From the NCBI GenBank assembly GCA_037953625.1, contig CM075655.1, positions 70,707,501 to 70,771,500 on the forward strand: a stretch of 64,000 nucleotides of DNA, written 5' to 3'. The notes below the pieces were generated by a model. That model had not been told where the DNA came from and made no database searches. It saw only the letters and a list, made by a program, of their open reading frames with translations. The translations under genes were made by a program, and so were the position numbers. The stretch is from Crotalaria pallida. Lineage: Eukaryota > Streptophyta > Magnoliopsida > Fabales > Fabaceae. Shown one piece after another: positions 53,889 through 64,000 of this stretch; the stretch's first letter is position 1, and each line of letters begins with the position of its first letter.

Positions 53889-55653
53889 ATGGGCTCTAAC
53901 AATAACCCATTTAGAGGTGAAGGCGCTTCAATAAACCGTCCTCCACTATTTAATGGTGAAGGATATGCTTATTGGAAAGTGCGAATGAAAATTTTTATTG
54001 AAGCGATTGATATCGAAATTTGGAATGCAATTGAAAATGGACCATTTATCCCTTCTACAAAAGTAAATGACATTGTTGCTGGAAAAACCTAGAGCTAGTT
54101 GGAATGATGATGATAAGAAAAAGGTACAATATGATTTGAAAGCTAAAAACATCATCACCTCTTATGATGATTTTTTGTGTGTCACAATGTAAGAATGCTA
54201 GGGAAATGTGGAACACACTTCAAGTCACTCATGAGGGCACTACTGAGGTTAGACGTGTTAGACTAAATTCTCTAATGCATGAGTATGAGCTTTTTCGCAT
54301 GTTACCTAATGAATCAATAAATGACATACAAAAACGTTTTACTCATATTGTGAACTATCTTATTGCCCTTGGAAAATTTTTTCTAAATTGTGAAGTTATT
54401 AACAAAGTTTTAAGATGTCTAAGCAGGGAATGGCAACCGAAGGTTACAGCTTTAATTGAATCAAAGGACTTGGATACAATGGACTTAGCAACTTTGTTTG
54501 GAAAATTGCAAGAGCATGAAATGGAGCTTGGAAGATTGTCTATGCATGAAGATTCAGACAAGAAGAAGAAGGGCATTGCACTTAAATCTAGTTTAAAGTC
54601 ATTGAATGCTCAAGATGAATCTTCTCAAATAGAAGAGTCCGATTCAGAAATAGATGATGAAACTCTTGGATTGATTGTAAGGAAGTTTAGCAAATTTCTA
54701 AAGAAGAAAAGTAACTTCAATCGATTCAAACCAAAGGAATCCAAGAATGCACCTCATAGATCATAAACCCCCATTGACAAGGTTATTTGTCACAAGTGCG
54801 GGAAAGTCGGACACATAAGTCAAATTGCCCCCAAAATTCCAAGAAATCTGATTATGACAAGAAGAAGTAAAATTACCCCAAGGGAAATAAAGCATATATT
54901 GTATGGGATGAGCCGGAGGATGAACCAAATTCAAGCACCTCAGATGAAGATGAATTGGCAAACCTATGTCTTATGACTAAGCATGATGAAGAGACTTCCT
55001 CAATTGATGAATCACTTGAGCAATCTAGCTCAAGGGAGGTAACTTCTAATCATGAACTTGATTCTGATTTCAATTCATGTTCTTCTCCTACTTATGATAT
55101 GTTGTATGGTGCATATGTTGGCATGCATAAGGAACTTAAGAAATTAGCTAAGATTAATGTAGAAAGTAAGAAACTCATTTTGAACTATCAAGAGAAAATT
55201 TCTGAAATGCAAAAACAAATTGATGAGTTGAGACTTCAAAATGAAACTCTTGATCTTATATATGCTAATGCAACTTGTGATTGTGCTTCAAAGATTACCC
55301 CTATTTGTGAAAAATGAAAGTTAAATGAAAATGACTTAAATGATTTGGAAAATAAACTTGCAACTTTCACAAAGGGAAGAAGAAATTTGAATGATTTTCT
55401 TTCTATCCAAAGAGACAATGCAAATAAAACCGGATTAGGATACACCACTAAAAAGAAGAAGTCCTATAGAAAGGTTGGTGATTTTTCTAAGGTTAATTTT
55501 TCAAATAAGCCAACTTGCTTCTATTGTGGAGTTTTTGGACACGCTTCAAAGTTTTGTAACAATAAAAATTATAGTGTACCTAAGAAGGATTATATTTGGA
55601 TTGTCAAGGGAGAAAGTCCGGAAACTAACCATCAAGGACCCAAAATAGTTTAG
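53889..55653 (+). pseudogene. gag: Copia gag of the SIRE-like element
   Basis: It starts MGSNNNPFRGEGASINRPPLFNGEG at 53889. A TAG near 54090 and a small deletion follow. The core resumes at 54164 (QVTHEGTTEV, RLNSLMHEYELFRM, VLRCLSREWQPKVTA, FGKLQEHEMELGRL). The first zinc knuckle (CHKCGKVGH, about 54791) is frameshifted before its last Cys. A coiled-coil segment is at 54955-55317. The second knuckle CFYCGVFGHASKFC is intact near 55518. The frame ends at 55651-55653 just before protease. At least five breaks rule out function. Confidence 0.86.
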
Positions 55654-55699
55654 GTACCTAAATCTTCAAATTAATTCCATTTGTAGGTATGCCTTCGAA

Positions 55700-58600
55700 C
55701 CAAGGATAAAAGGTGGTATCTTGATAGTGGATGTTTGAGGCATATGACGGGAGATCGGTCCCACTTCATTGAGCATACTACCAAGGAGAAGGGTCACGTC
55801 CCATATGGTGATAACAACAAAGGAAGGATACTCGGCATTGGTAAAATTGGTAACATTTCTAATCTTGTAATTGATAATGTTCTATACGTAGAAGGTTTAG
55901 AACATAACTTGCTAAGTATAAGTCAATTATGTGATATGGGCAATAATGTTACTTTTACCTCCGATGTATGCTTAATTAAAAGTGACGTAGATCAAAGATT
56001 AAGTTTGTAGGGAAGCGTTCTAATAACACGTATTTAGTTGATTTGGATGCGATAACCTCTTTGATTTCTACTTGTTTTAAAACCAATGATTATGAGGTTG
56101 GACTTTGGCATAGGCGAATAGCACATGTTAAAGTAAATCATCTACACAAGCTACTACGCAAAGACTTAGTAATTGGTCTACCAAAAATGAAATTTCAACT
56201 TGACGGTATTTGTGATTCATGTAAGAAATGCAAACAAGTCAAAAACTCTTTTAAACCTAAAAAGGTGATAAGCACAACAAAACCATTGGAGTTGATCCAC
56301 ATGGATTTGTTTGGCCCATCACAAGTTAGAAGTTTTGGTGGAAATTAATATGGATTTGTTATGGTAGATGACTTTACTCGATTTACATGGACATTGTTTC
56401 TATCTTTAAAAGTGAAACTTATAAATGTTTTAAAATTTTTTTGCCAAACTCATCCAAAATCAATTAAATTTAAAAATCGTGACAATTAGAAGCGACCATG
56501 GTGGTGAGTTTGAAAATTCTAAGTTTGATGCTTTTTGTGAAAAGTTTGGGATTGATCATTAATATTTGGCCCCTAGAACTCCAGAACAAAATGGAGTTGT
56601 AGAGAGAAAGAATCGTGTTTTGAAGGAACTTGCTAGGACTATGCTCAAAGAGTCTAAAGTTCCCTCTTATTTTTGGGCCGATGCTGTTAACACTGCTTGT
56701 TATGTTATTAATAGCATACTTATTTGTCTGCATTTAAATAAAACTCCTTATGAACTTCTTAAAGGGCGAAAACCTAATATTTCATATTTTCATGCCATTG
56801 GTTGTAAGGTGTTTATTTTAAATAATGATAAGAGCCATCTCGGCAAGTTTGATTCTAAGGCCGATGAAAGCATCTTTCTTGGTTATTCTATGCAAAGCAA
56901 AGCTTTTCGAGTTTTTAATAAGAGAACTTTAACTGTGGAGGAATCCGTTCATGTGGTATTTGATGAATCCCCGAAAGGAGAGGAAAGTGTTCTTTGTGAT
57001 GATAATGTAGGAGTCATCAATGGAGTTGAAGAGCCAAAGGAAAAAGAAGTAGAGATGCAACATGGTGAAAGAGAAATACAACTACAAGGAAATGAGCTAG
57101 CACAATCTCAAAACAATGATCTACCTGATACTTGGAGGACAAATAAGAATCACCGAATTTCTAACATATTAGGTGATATAGCTAAGGGAGTGGTAACCCG
57201 AAGCTCTCTTAATAATTTTTGTCATTTTGTTGCTTTTGTTTCTCAATTAGAACCTAAGAACATTCATGAATCAATCAAAGACGAACATTGGGTTTTAGCC
57301 ATGCAAGAAGAATTAAATCAATTTGAAAGAAACAATGTTTGGGAGCTAGTGCCAAAACCCGATCGTCCAGTGATTGGAACTAGACGGGTTTATAGAAACA
57401 AGCTTGATGAATCGAGTCTAATTGTTAGAAATAAAGCTAGACTAGTTGCTAAGGGGTATAGTCAAGAATAAGGTATTGATTATGATGAAACTTATGCCCC
57501 CGTAGCTAGATTAGAAGCCATTAGGATGCTTTTAGCCTTTGCTTCTATTATGAATTTCACACTTTACCAAATGGATATGAAAAGTGCATTCTTGAGTGGA
57601 TACATTTAAGAAGAAGTTTATGTGTCACAACCACCCGGTTTTGAAAATTTTGAATTCCCAAATCATGTTTTTAAACTCAAAAAGGCGCTTTACGGGTTGA
57701 AACAAGCTCCTAGAGCTTGGTATGATCGGTTAAGTTCCTTTTTGCTAGAAAAGGGATTCAAAAGAGGATTGGTTGATACAACTCTTTTCATAGATAAAGT
57801 TGGTAAAGATATTTTGTTAGTCCAAATTTATGTTGATGATATTATTTTTGGTGCGACTAACAATTCTCTATGCAAGAAATTTTCAGACTTGATGACAAGT
57901 GAGTTTGAAATGTCCATGATGGGAGAGTTGACATTCTTCCTAGGATTGCAAGTGAGGCAATTGGACAATGGAATATTCATTCATCAATCAAAATATTGCA
58001 CGGAGTTACTAAAAAGATTTGGAATGGACAAGGCTAAACATGCATCAACACCTATGTCTACCAATTGCTATTTGGATAAGGATGAAAGCAGTCAATCGGT
58101 AGAGGTAACAAAGTATAGAGGTATGATAAGTAGCTTGTTATATCTAACTGCTAGTACACCGGATATTATGTTTAGTGTTTGAATGTGTGCTAGGTATCAA
58201 GCTAACCCTAAGGAATCTCACTTATCTTCCGTCAAGAGAATCATGAAGTATTTAAAAGGTTCAATAAATAGTGGTTTATGGTATCCTAGAGATGCTTTTT
58301 TAAATTTGATTGGTTGTAGTGATGCGGACTTTGTTGGTTGTAAATTAGATAGAAAAAGCACAAGCGACACATGTCACCTTATTGGAAATTCACTTGTTGC
58401 GTGGAATTCCAAAAAGCAAGCATGTGTTGCACTTTCAACCACCGAAGACGAATATATTGTGGCCGGAAGTTGTTGTGCTCAAATTTTATGGATGAAGTAA
58501 TTAACTCTCGGATTTTGGACTTAATCTTGACAAAATACCTATTAAATGTGATAACACCTCCGCAATTAACTTAACCAAAAATATGGTATTACATTCACGA

Positions 58601-58783
58601 ACAAAACATATTGAAATAAGGCACCACTTTTTAAGGGATCATGTTCAAAAAGGTGATTGTATTATTGAGTTTGTAAACACATCAAACCAACTAGCTGATA
58701 TTTTCACCAAGCCTTTTCCTAGAGATACTTTTTATTTTATAAGACGAGAGCTAGGCATACGTGATGAATCTAGTATTAACTAG
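55700..58783 (+). pseudogene. pol: Copia pol: protease, integrase, reverse transcriptase, RNase H
   Basis: The protease motif is YLDSGCLRHMTGD at about 55725. GAG-pre-integrase/HHCC is at 56100-56250 (LWHRRIAHVKVNHL, CDSCKKCK). The integrase core has ELIHMDLFGP, then SDHGGEFEN near 56490 and QNGVVERKNRVLKEL near 56590 for the D,D,E. Reverse transcriptase begins near 57290 and has YVDDIIFGATN at about 57830. RNase H has CSDADFVGCKLDRKSTS (58318) and FTKPFPRD near its end. Stops or shifts occur near 55680, 56010, 56349, 56410-56470, 57469, 57608, 58180 and 58498. The block is clearly decayed. Confidence 0.88.
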
Positions 58784-59449
58784 TTGTTGTTTGAAGCTAT
58801 TTTGTTTTAAGTCCATCATCTTGTAAAGCCTTTCTTCAATATGTGTTGTTTTTTGTATCACAATTTTCTTCATAATTCTCTTAATAGTGAACATATTTGA
58901 TATTTCTTTGAGCTCATAATTCTCTTTAAATGAATTCCTAAATATGAATATTGTTGTGTGCTAGTCTGTTTTGTGGTTTAAAACTATTTTGAAAAAGGAT
59001 TAATCATGTATTTCAGGGATTAATTGAGTAAAAAAAGTATTTTTATATAGCCCTTAATCGATTAAGTTGCTTCTTACTCGATTAAGTTTTTAATGCTTAT
59101 CAGGCAACACTCGATTAATCTGTTTCATACTCGATTAATTTTGCCTTCCCTATCAGGCGTTAATCAATTAACGTTTCTGGCTACTCGATTAACACCTGTG
59201 CGTTCAGTTTTAAAACACGTTCTCTTTCTCAGTGCAAACCGTGTTTCTCTTCTCTCTTTCATGTGTTCTTTATTCTCTCTTCTACTCTCTCTTCTAATTT
59301 CTTCATATTCCATCAAAATTACACAAGGTTTTCATCAAAATCACTTGCATTTCACTCCTCTACACGAATTTCTCTATCAATTTCACTCAGTTTTCACTAT
59401 TCACTGTCTCCACTGCTTTACCCCCTTTCAAACCCTAAAAGTGTAATCA
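58784..59449 (+). promoter_or_regulatory. Putative internal promoter and leader of the third ORF
   Basis: After pol there is an AT-rich stretch, TTTTTATATAG at 59040-59050, then a cluster of TTAATCGATTAA and ACTCGATTAA words (59053-59193). A weak TTTTAAAA lies at 59208. A CT-rich leader follows (59220-59300), then a telo-box-like AAACCCTAA near 59430, 20 bases before the ATG. This resembles a plant Pol II promoter and 5' UTR. The inference is from composition and order only. Confidence 0.45.
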
Positions 59450-60660
59450 ATGGCTTCCTCTTCCTCTCGCCCTGGGAAACACATCAAGAAGCGTGCCAAC
59501 ACTGACAGAGATAGCGAGTTTTACTCATCTGAGGCTAGGCATGAGAGGGAGGCTTACTTTAAGGAGCGTGGGTTTGGCATTTTACGGTGGATGAAGTTCT
59601 CATGGTTACAATCTCAGAGGTTTGAATGTGTTTCTTTACTGCAAGAGCAAGGTTTACAGAAATTTCTAGAATTTAATATGCACTATTGCCTTAGGTTAGT
59701 CAGACAATTCTATGCTAACATGCAAAAAGATGCAGGTAAGATAAAGACTATGGTAATGGTACTTTGTGTGTGATTAAACCTTCGCACATTCGGATTTTGT
59801 TTGGGCTGTGTACTACTGGAACTTTTATTGATGATCATGAGGATGTTAGTCTTAATGATTGTGATCCTGCAACAGTTTTTCAAAATTCATTAAGACCAGG
59901 AAAGACTTGGCATAGTGGTACAAAAAGAGTTGGTTTGATGACGGTGGACAATAGAATGTTGTTGTATCCTATTTCATATTGCTTAGTGCCTAGGACATCA
60001 CAGAATTATGCACAAGCTAGTGAGGATGAATTAAAATTGTTATATGGTATTAAAAATCATATCAATATTAATTGGTGTAAGGTTATTATGGATAAGATGT
60101 TGGCCACTTCTACAACTCGTGGGAACGCTTGGTTGCCATATCCTATGGTCGTAACCAAGTTGTTGCATCATTATCAAGTGCCTATTAGAGATAATGAGCC
60201 TATGATTAAGTTAGATGAAGCTCAAAATTGTGTAAATGCAGCAAATCTAAGGTTTCAAGGCATGCAAGAATATCCGACTTCTAATCGTTGGATGTGGAAA
60301 GATGAGGTCAAGGAAATTCAAGAACAAGAGAATGCTGAAGCTGAAAAGGCAAGGAAAATGGAAGATGCAGTGCCTCAAAATCAGGATAAAAATCAAGAAG
60401 ATATTAATATTGAGGATTTTGTGGACGTTACTACTTTTTCGGAGATTGAGCATGCTTCTCATGATATTCCTTCACATACCTCTTCTGGTTTTGACTATCG
60501 AGCACTTCATGATTCTATTTCTGCTCTTGTTGATGGTCGGATTAGTTCCCTTACTGCTCATGTTGATCGTCGGTTTGATTCTCTATGGGAAAGTCGACAA
60601 AAAGATTTTCATCACATGGAAATTCGTCTACAAGCGGCTTTTCGTGCCATGGAGGGATAG
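59450..60660 (+). pseudogene. Third ORF of the Copia element, putative plant transposon protein domain
   Basis: ATG at 59450 (MASSSSRPGKHIKKR) has strong plant start context (AATGGC). The first 100 codons read RFECVSLLQEQGLQKFLEF and LVRQFYANMQ. One frameshift near 59755 leads into VIKPSHIRILFGL, RVGLMTVDNRMLLYPISYCLVP, INWCKVIMDKM and WLPYPMVVTKLLHH. This layout resembles the 'putative plant transposon protein' domain (PF20167-like) found in many plant repeat proteins. The last 100 residues are Glu/Gln-rich and helical. It is not an env: no signal peptide or membrane segment is seen. Only one lesion in about 400 codons contrasts with the ruined pol upstream. Function is unknown, and the family call is from memory. 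Confidence 0.62.
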
Positions 60661-61125
60661 CCAAAGGGCAATGGAGGAGAGGTTGATTGATGCTTTTGGG
60701 AGATTTTTTCCACCATAACCACCATCTTGATCATATTTCACTTTCTTTTAGTGCACTCCTGTTTTAGGTTGTTTGGACTTGGTTCGCTGTTACCTATTGG
60801 TTACTTGAACTTGGTTTTTGCTTCTAAACTTTTATTATGTTTTATGCACTGCACTGTGGTTGTCACTTATGCTTTAGGGTTGTTCCTTTTATAGTTGTTG
60901 TTTATGCATATGTGTGTGTGGATTATACATGTTTATGTTTTATTTCTTTTCGCTTTTGGAAAGTTTCTTATTTGTTATATTTTTGATAATGCCAAAAGGG
61001 AGAGAAAGGTTTGTGATTGTTTTGTAGGTGTTTGTTTGTGGTTTTGTTATTTTTCCTAAGTGTGCAAACATTTAGGGGGAGTATGCAAAACACAGGGACT
61101 ATCAAGTGCAATGGTTTGTCATCAT
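60661..61125 (+). other. 3' internal noncoding region of the SIRE-like element
   Basis: It carries ATGCCAAAAGGGAGAGAAAGG near 60989 and TTTAGGGGGAGTATGC near 61072. These are additional purine blocks before the true polypurine tract. Confidence 0.6.
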
Positions 61126-61126
61126 C

Positions 61127-61139
61127 AAAAAGGAGAGAT
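61127..61139 (+). other. Polypurine tract of SIRE-like Copia
   Basis: AAAAAGGAGAGAT directly precedes the LTR start TGTAGAATC. Confidence 0.87.
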
Positions 61140-62605
61140 TGTAGAATCAAATGAGTTTTATGAAGACAATGGCTTTGACCAAACACTACACAACAATTAC
61201 AAGAAGAAGATGATCTACCATTGTTATTAGTTTTATGTTTCATATTCATATGTTGTATTTAAACTTTATATTTAGTGCGGGTGGTAGATTAGGATTAGTT
61301 TAATCTCAATTTAAATTGATTGGAAATATATGTTGTTGATTGAGATTAAAACATGATAGAGGTTGGCTCATATTTGATTAAAAATGAAAGGTGTAAATGT
61401 GAATAAAATAGAAAAACATATTTTTATATATCATGTTACAGTGGTTAATCGATTAAGCACTTTGGTTAATCGATTAACACGTGTAAATCTTGAAAAAAAA
61501 ACATTCAGTGTACCGTGGTTAATCGAGTAAACCTCTGGTTAATCGATTAACAGCTGTTATAACATAATATGTTTTTAGTTTAATAGTTTTTCTTTTTCAT
61601 GACTCAATATATATCAAGCTATTATTCTTTCAAGAGCATTTTTTTTACACACTTTCATATTTTTTCAAAAAAAGATTATTGAGCAAATTTAAACTTTTGG
61701 TTTTCATAACCACTCTATCATGAACAAATTCATCTTCTACTAAATCTCAATTCAATTTCATATCTTTCAAGTATTTGTTTCAATTGAGATTTTCAAGACT
61801 ATGCTTAGAAGTTCGTTGAATCATTTGCAACAAGAAGGTTATGCTTGAAGTATTCAACAAAGAAGATTTTTCAATTTGTAAATTGAAAAGAAGGGTGTGC
61901 GGAATCACCTCAAGCTTTGAGTGTTTAAAAATGAGCAAGAGAGTTGAAGAAGTTCTTCAACAAGGAGCTTAGAAAAATACAAGGAGTTAATTGGGTAGAC
62001 TTCAAGAATTTGGTACATTCTTGAAAAGGGTTAGGTTTTGAGTGATGAATCTCTAATCTAATTGTATTAACTCTTGTGATTTTTTCTAAGAATAAGCAAA
62101 TCTCCCAAGTCTGAAGGGGAGGACTGGATGTAGCTCTCAGTGGTAGAGAGTTAACCAGTATAAAATTTGCACGTGTTATTTTCTTGCTTTATTTTCTTTA
62201 ATTACATGATTTCGTGAGAGAGAATCAATTTTAAGTTAGAATTGGGGATTTCAATTTCAAGCTTTAAATCTCTATTTGATTGATTGTTCCTTATTGATTC
62301 TAGGTTTTGTGTTTTAGTTTCTCTAATTCGTAGTAATTCTTGATAATGATTAAAAACTAATTTTCTGAAAATAATCAGTGGTTAATCGATTAAGCAAGCT
62401 GTTAATCGATTAAGCATTTATCACCAGTTAGGCAATAATCGATTAAGCTCCAAGTTAATCAATTAAGATCTATAAAATTCATTAAAATTGACAGTTTTCT
62501 GATTCGTTTCCAATTACATACGAAAGTTTGGTATCATCGCTTGAAACTTCTATTCACCCCCCCCCCCTCTAAAAGATTGTTTTAGCCGCTTGTTGGTTTC
62601 TAACA
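61140..62605 (+). repeat. 3' LTR of SIRE-like Copia (1466 bp)
   Basis: It runs TGTAGAATC...TCTAACA. A palindrome cluster lies at 61442-61553 and TATATATC at 61608. The TAACCAGTATAAAAT module is at 62152-62166, a second palindrome group at 62375-62470 and a C9-10 tract near 62557. The immediately following bases aatgg have no visible partner because the left end is lost. Confidence 0.9.
61442..61615 (+). promoter_or_regulatory. Palindrome cluster and TATA box in 3' LTR
   Basis: GGTTAATCGATTAA words (three perfect, one with GAGTAA) are followed about 55-60 bp later by TATATATC. This matches the arrangement in the other LTR families of the window. Confidence 0.55.
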
Positions 62606-63235
62606 AATGGTAGATAGCAGCCTGTGGAAAGCTTTTCTCTTTAATACCTTCCCTAATCAACAAATTTCTTAATGATTCACGCATTTCTCTTTAATACTTT
62701 CTTGCTTTTAAAAAAATTTATACTTTTTGTTTTGGGATCCAGATTTCTTTAAACTCTTGTAGAATAATAATCTTACATATCTTATTAAAAGATTTAAAAT
62801 ATAATTATCTTAATCATTGATTTGTAAAAAAAAATTTATTATTCATTTTATTTTTACATCTCGTAATTAAATTGTATAACTTTCAAATCCTATAACTTAT
62901 CACTTATTTACCTTTACAATTTAATAATGTTCAAATTTAATAAAACATTGCTATGTTTTCTTAACAATTTCTTTGTAATTTGACCTTTTCAGTATTCTAA
63001 TTCAAAGGCTCCTTCGTACATTTAACTTTGTATTCCGGTTTTAATTCTGTTGAACTTAAAGAAAAGTCGAGTTCACCAAAAGATTGAGATGAAGAAAATG
63101 ATATATGAAAGAAACCTTTAAGTGACCTTCTCTAATCACCGTTGTGGAATATTAAGAAAGCTAGCAAGCTTTGGAACCATTTCGGTTCAGTGGTCTCTTT
63201 CATCGTCTTTTTCCTTGGGTCAAAAGGTATTCTCT
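62606..63235. other. AT-rich noncoding DNA
   Basis: No repeat termini or coding frame that I can support, apart from a possible decayed upstream part of the next pseudogene after 63120. Confidence 0.45.
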
Positions 63236-63721
63236 ATTGGTCGAAAAATAGTTAAATCTACCTCTCCTTATAAGTCCAATAGTTGCATGAATTGGAGAGT
63301 GATTGATACACTGGAGGAGTTTAAAGAGATTAGGCATAAGGTCATTCAGGAATCTTTTTATTGAAGCAACAAGCCAAATCGTTCCTATGATGTTGCTGCT
63401 GATTTTAATTATGATTCGACTCAGACATGGGTCTTTGACAAGCCTATCCTCCCAAAAGACTCCAAAAGGTTTTAAATAAAAGCTTGGTGCTAAGAAAAGA
63501 TTACTCTAAATTGGATGCTAACTACATCACACCGACAAGGAAAAAGCTGAGAACCCACAATGAGATAGCAACATATCTGAGATAATCCATAATGCGAAGC
63601 TATTTCTCTTACAGACTTTGACTTTTCATCCCAAAAGATTATGCAAGACACTATCCCAGAGATTTTTCAGCAGAAGGATTCTTCAATCAAAACAGTCAAG
63701 CAACCCAAAAATGATCTTTGA
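63236..63721 (+). pseudogene. CW zinc finger / methyl-CpG-binding domain protein pseudogene
   Basis: Frames give SCMNWRVIDTLEEFKEIRHKV, then SNKPN, then DSTQTWVFDKPILPK. After a shift near 63478 come SLVLRKDYSKLDANYITPT, KKLRTHNEIATYL and finally TDFDFSSQKIMQDTIPE. This is the CW-finger plus MBD order of plant MBD2/MBD4-like nuclear proteins, which bind methylated or hemimethylated CpG and chromatin. The stop at 63362-63364 falls where a zinc-binding Cys is expected. A TAA near 63470 and a break near 63585 add to the damage. Continuous exonic sequence across what is usually several exons suggests a processed pseudogene, though no poly(A) was seen. It is the only host-type gene remnant in the window. 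Confidence 0.75.
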
Positions 63722-64000
63722 GAAATGTCTTAACAAGTTTGGATATTGTACGTATTAGATAGATGGTCATTATTGTTGGTTTGTTATATTTATTTAATCT
63801 CTTGAGATTATGTTTGCTAATACTTATGATCCTAACATTGCTTTTGTTAATAGATCCTTAAGAATGCTATTTAAATGTGATGCCAAACCTAGGCAGATAT
63901 TGATTGTGTTTTTCTTTGTTTAAATGTAAAAGAAAAAGAAAGAAGATGTGTTTCCTTGTTTTTTTTTTTACATTTTAACAAAGGCAAAATGCAAGGAATA
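63722..64000. other. AT-rich noncoding DNA at the right edge
   Basis: No supported feature. There is a short T10 run at 63959-63972. Confidence 0.4.

Larger units (their letters stand above)
52585..62605 (+). mobile_element. SIRE-like Copia element with an extra third ORF, decayed
   Basis: Plus strand: truncated 5' LTR (52585-53821), primer-binding site, gag, pol, a further ORF region (58784-61125), polypurine tract and full 3' LTR (61140-62605). Gag resembles the gag-only element at 4122-5918. Pol has many stops and frameshifts. The region after RNase H is about 2.3 kb, where SIRE-type elements carry an env-like or other extra ORF. The 5' end of the left LTR was replaced by a minus-strand Copia LTR. 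Confidence 0.88.

Noticed and set aside
59450..60660. Third ORF as an envelope gene
   Set aside because: No signal peptide, transmembrane segment or cysteine pattern is visible; it looks like a soluble helical protein.
62606..62625. Possible second primer-binding site after the right SIRE-like LTR (ATGGTAGATAGCAG)
   Set aside because: Similarity to TGGTATCAGAGC is weak and no gag follows; it is probably chance.

Overview
The window is plant nuclear DNA made almost entirely of nested LTR retrotransposons. Copia and Gypsy families, initiator-Met-type primer-binding sites, LTRs of 0.5-2.6 kb with 5-bp target duplications, and a decayed plant methyl-CpG-binding-domain gene all point to a large, repeat-rich eudicot genome. 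A legume is likely from the SIRE-like, Tat-like and Tekay/Del-like mix, but that is inference. No tRNA, rRNA, CRISPR array or intact host gene was seen.

Left part (1-20460) is a three-level nest. The innermost level is a gag-only, non-autonomous Copia element on the minus strand (LTR 5987-7551, intact 598-codon gag 4122-5918, LTR 1842-3406). It shares its 3' LTR with a second gag copy (1-1772) that runs off the left edge, so the unit is tandem. This array sits inside the 5' LTR of a plus-strand Tat-lineage Gypsy element (7552-17667) with dual RNase H and an antisense extra gene. That Gypsy element in turn split a minus-strand Copia pol (17668-20460).

Middle (20461-37650): a complete non-autonomous LTR element on the minus strand (21281-26233, TSD tggtg) lies in AT-rich noncoding DNA. 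It is followed by a SIRE-like LTR and broken gag fused to the 3' half of a Gypsy pol, which is itself interrupted by a 1.4-kb insertion, and then a long Gypsy LTR.

Right-centre (37655-48231): a nearly complete Tekay/Del-type chromovirus on the minus strand (37775-47436, TSD gcggc) is inserted in the first codons of the gag of another Tat-like element. The gag frame is continuous across the insertion. A Mutator-like MITE (48913-49439, 9-bp TSD) follows.

Right end (50350-64000): the 5' end of a minus-strand Copia element abuts a decayed plus-strand SIRE-like Copia (52585-62605). That element carries a third ORF (59450-60660) with its own promoter-like and leader-like upstream DNA. A probable processed pseudogene of a CW/MBD protein closes the window.

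The most notable cross-cutting pattern is that clusters of short perfect palindromes (TAATCGATTA, ACTCGAGT, CACGCCTAGGCGTG) occur in unrelated LTR families, mostly about 50-130 bp upstream of a TATA box. A similar block also precedes the extra third ORF.
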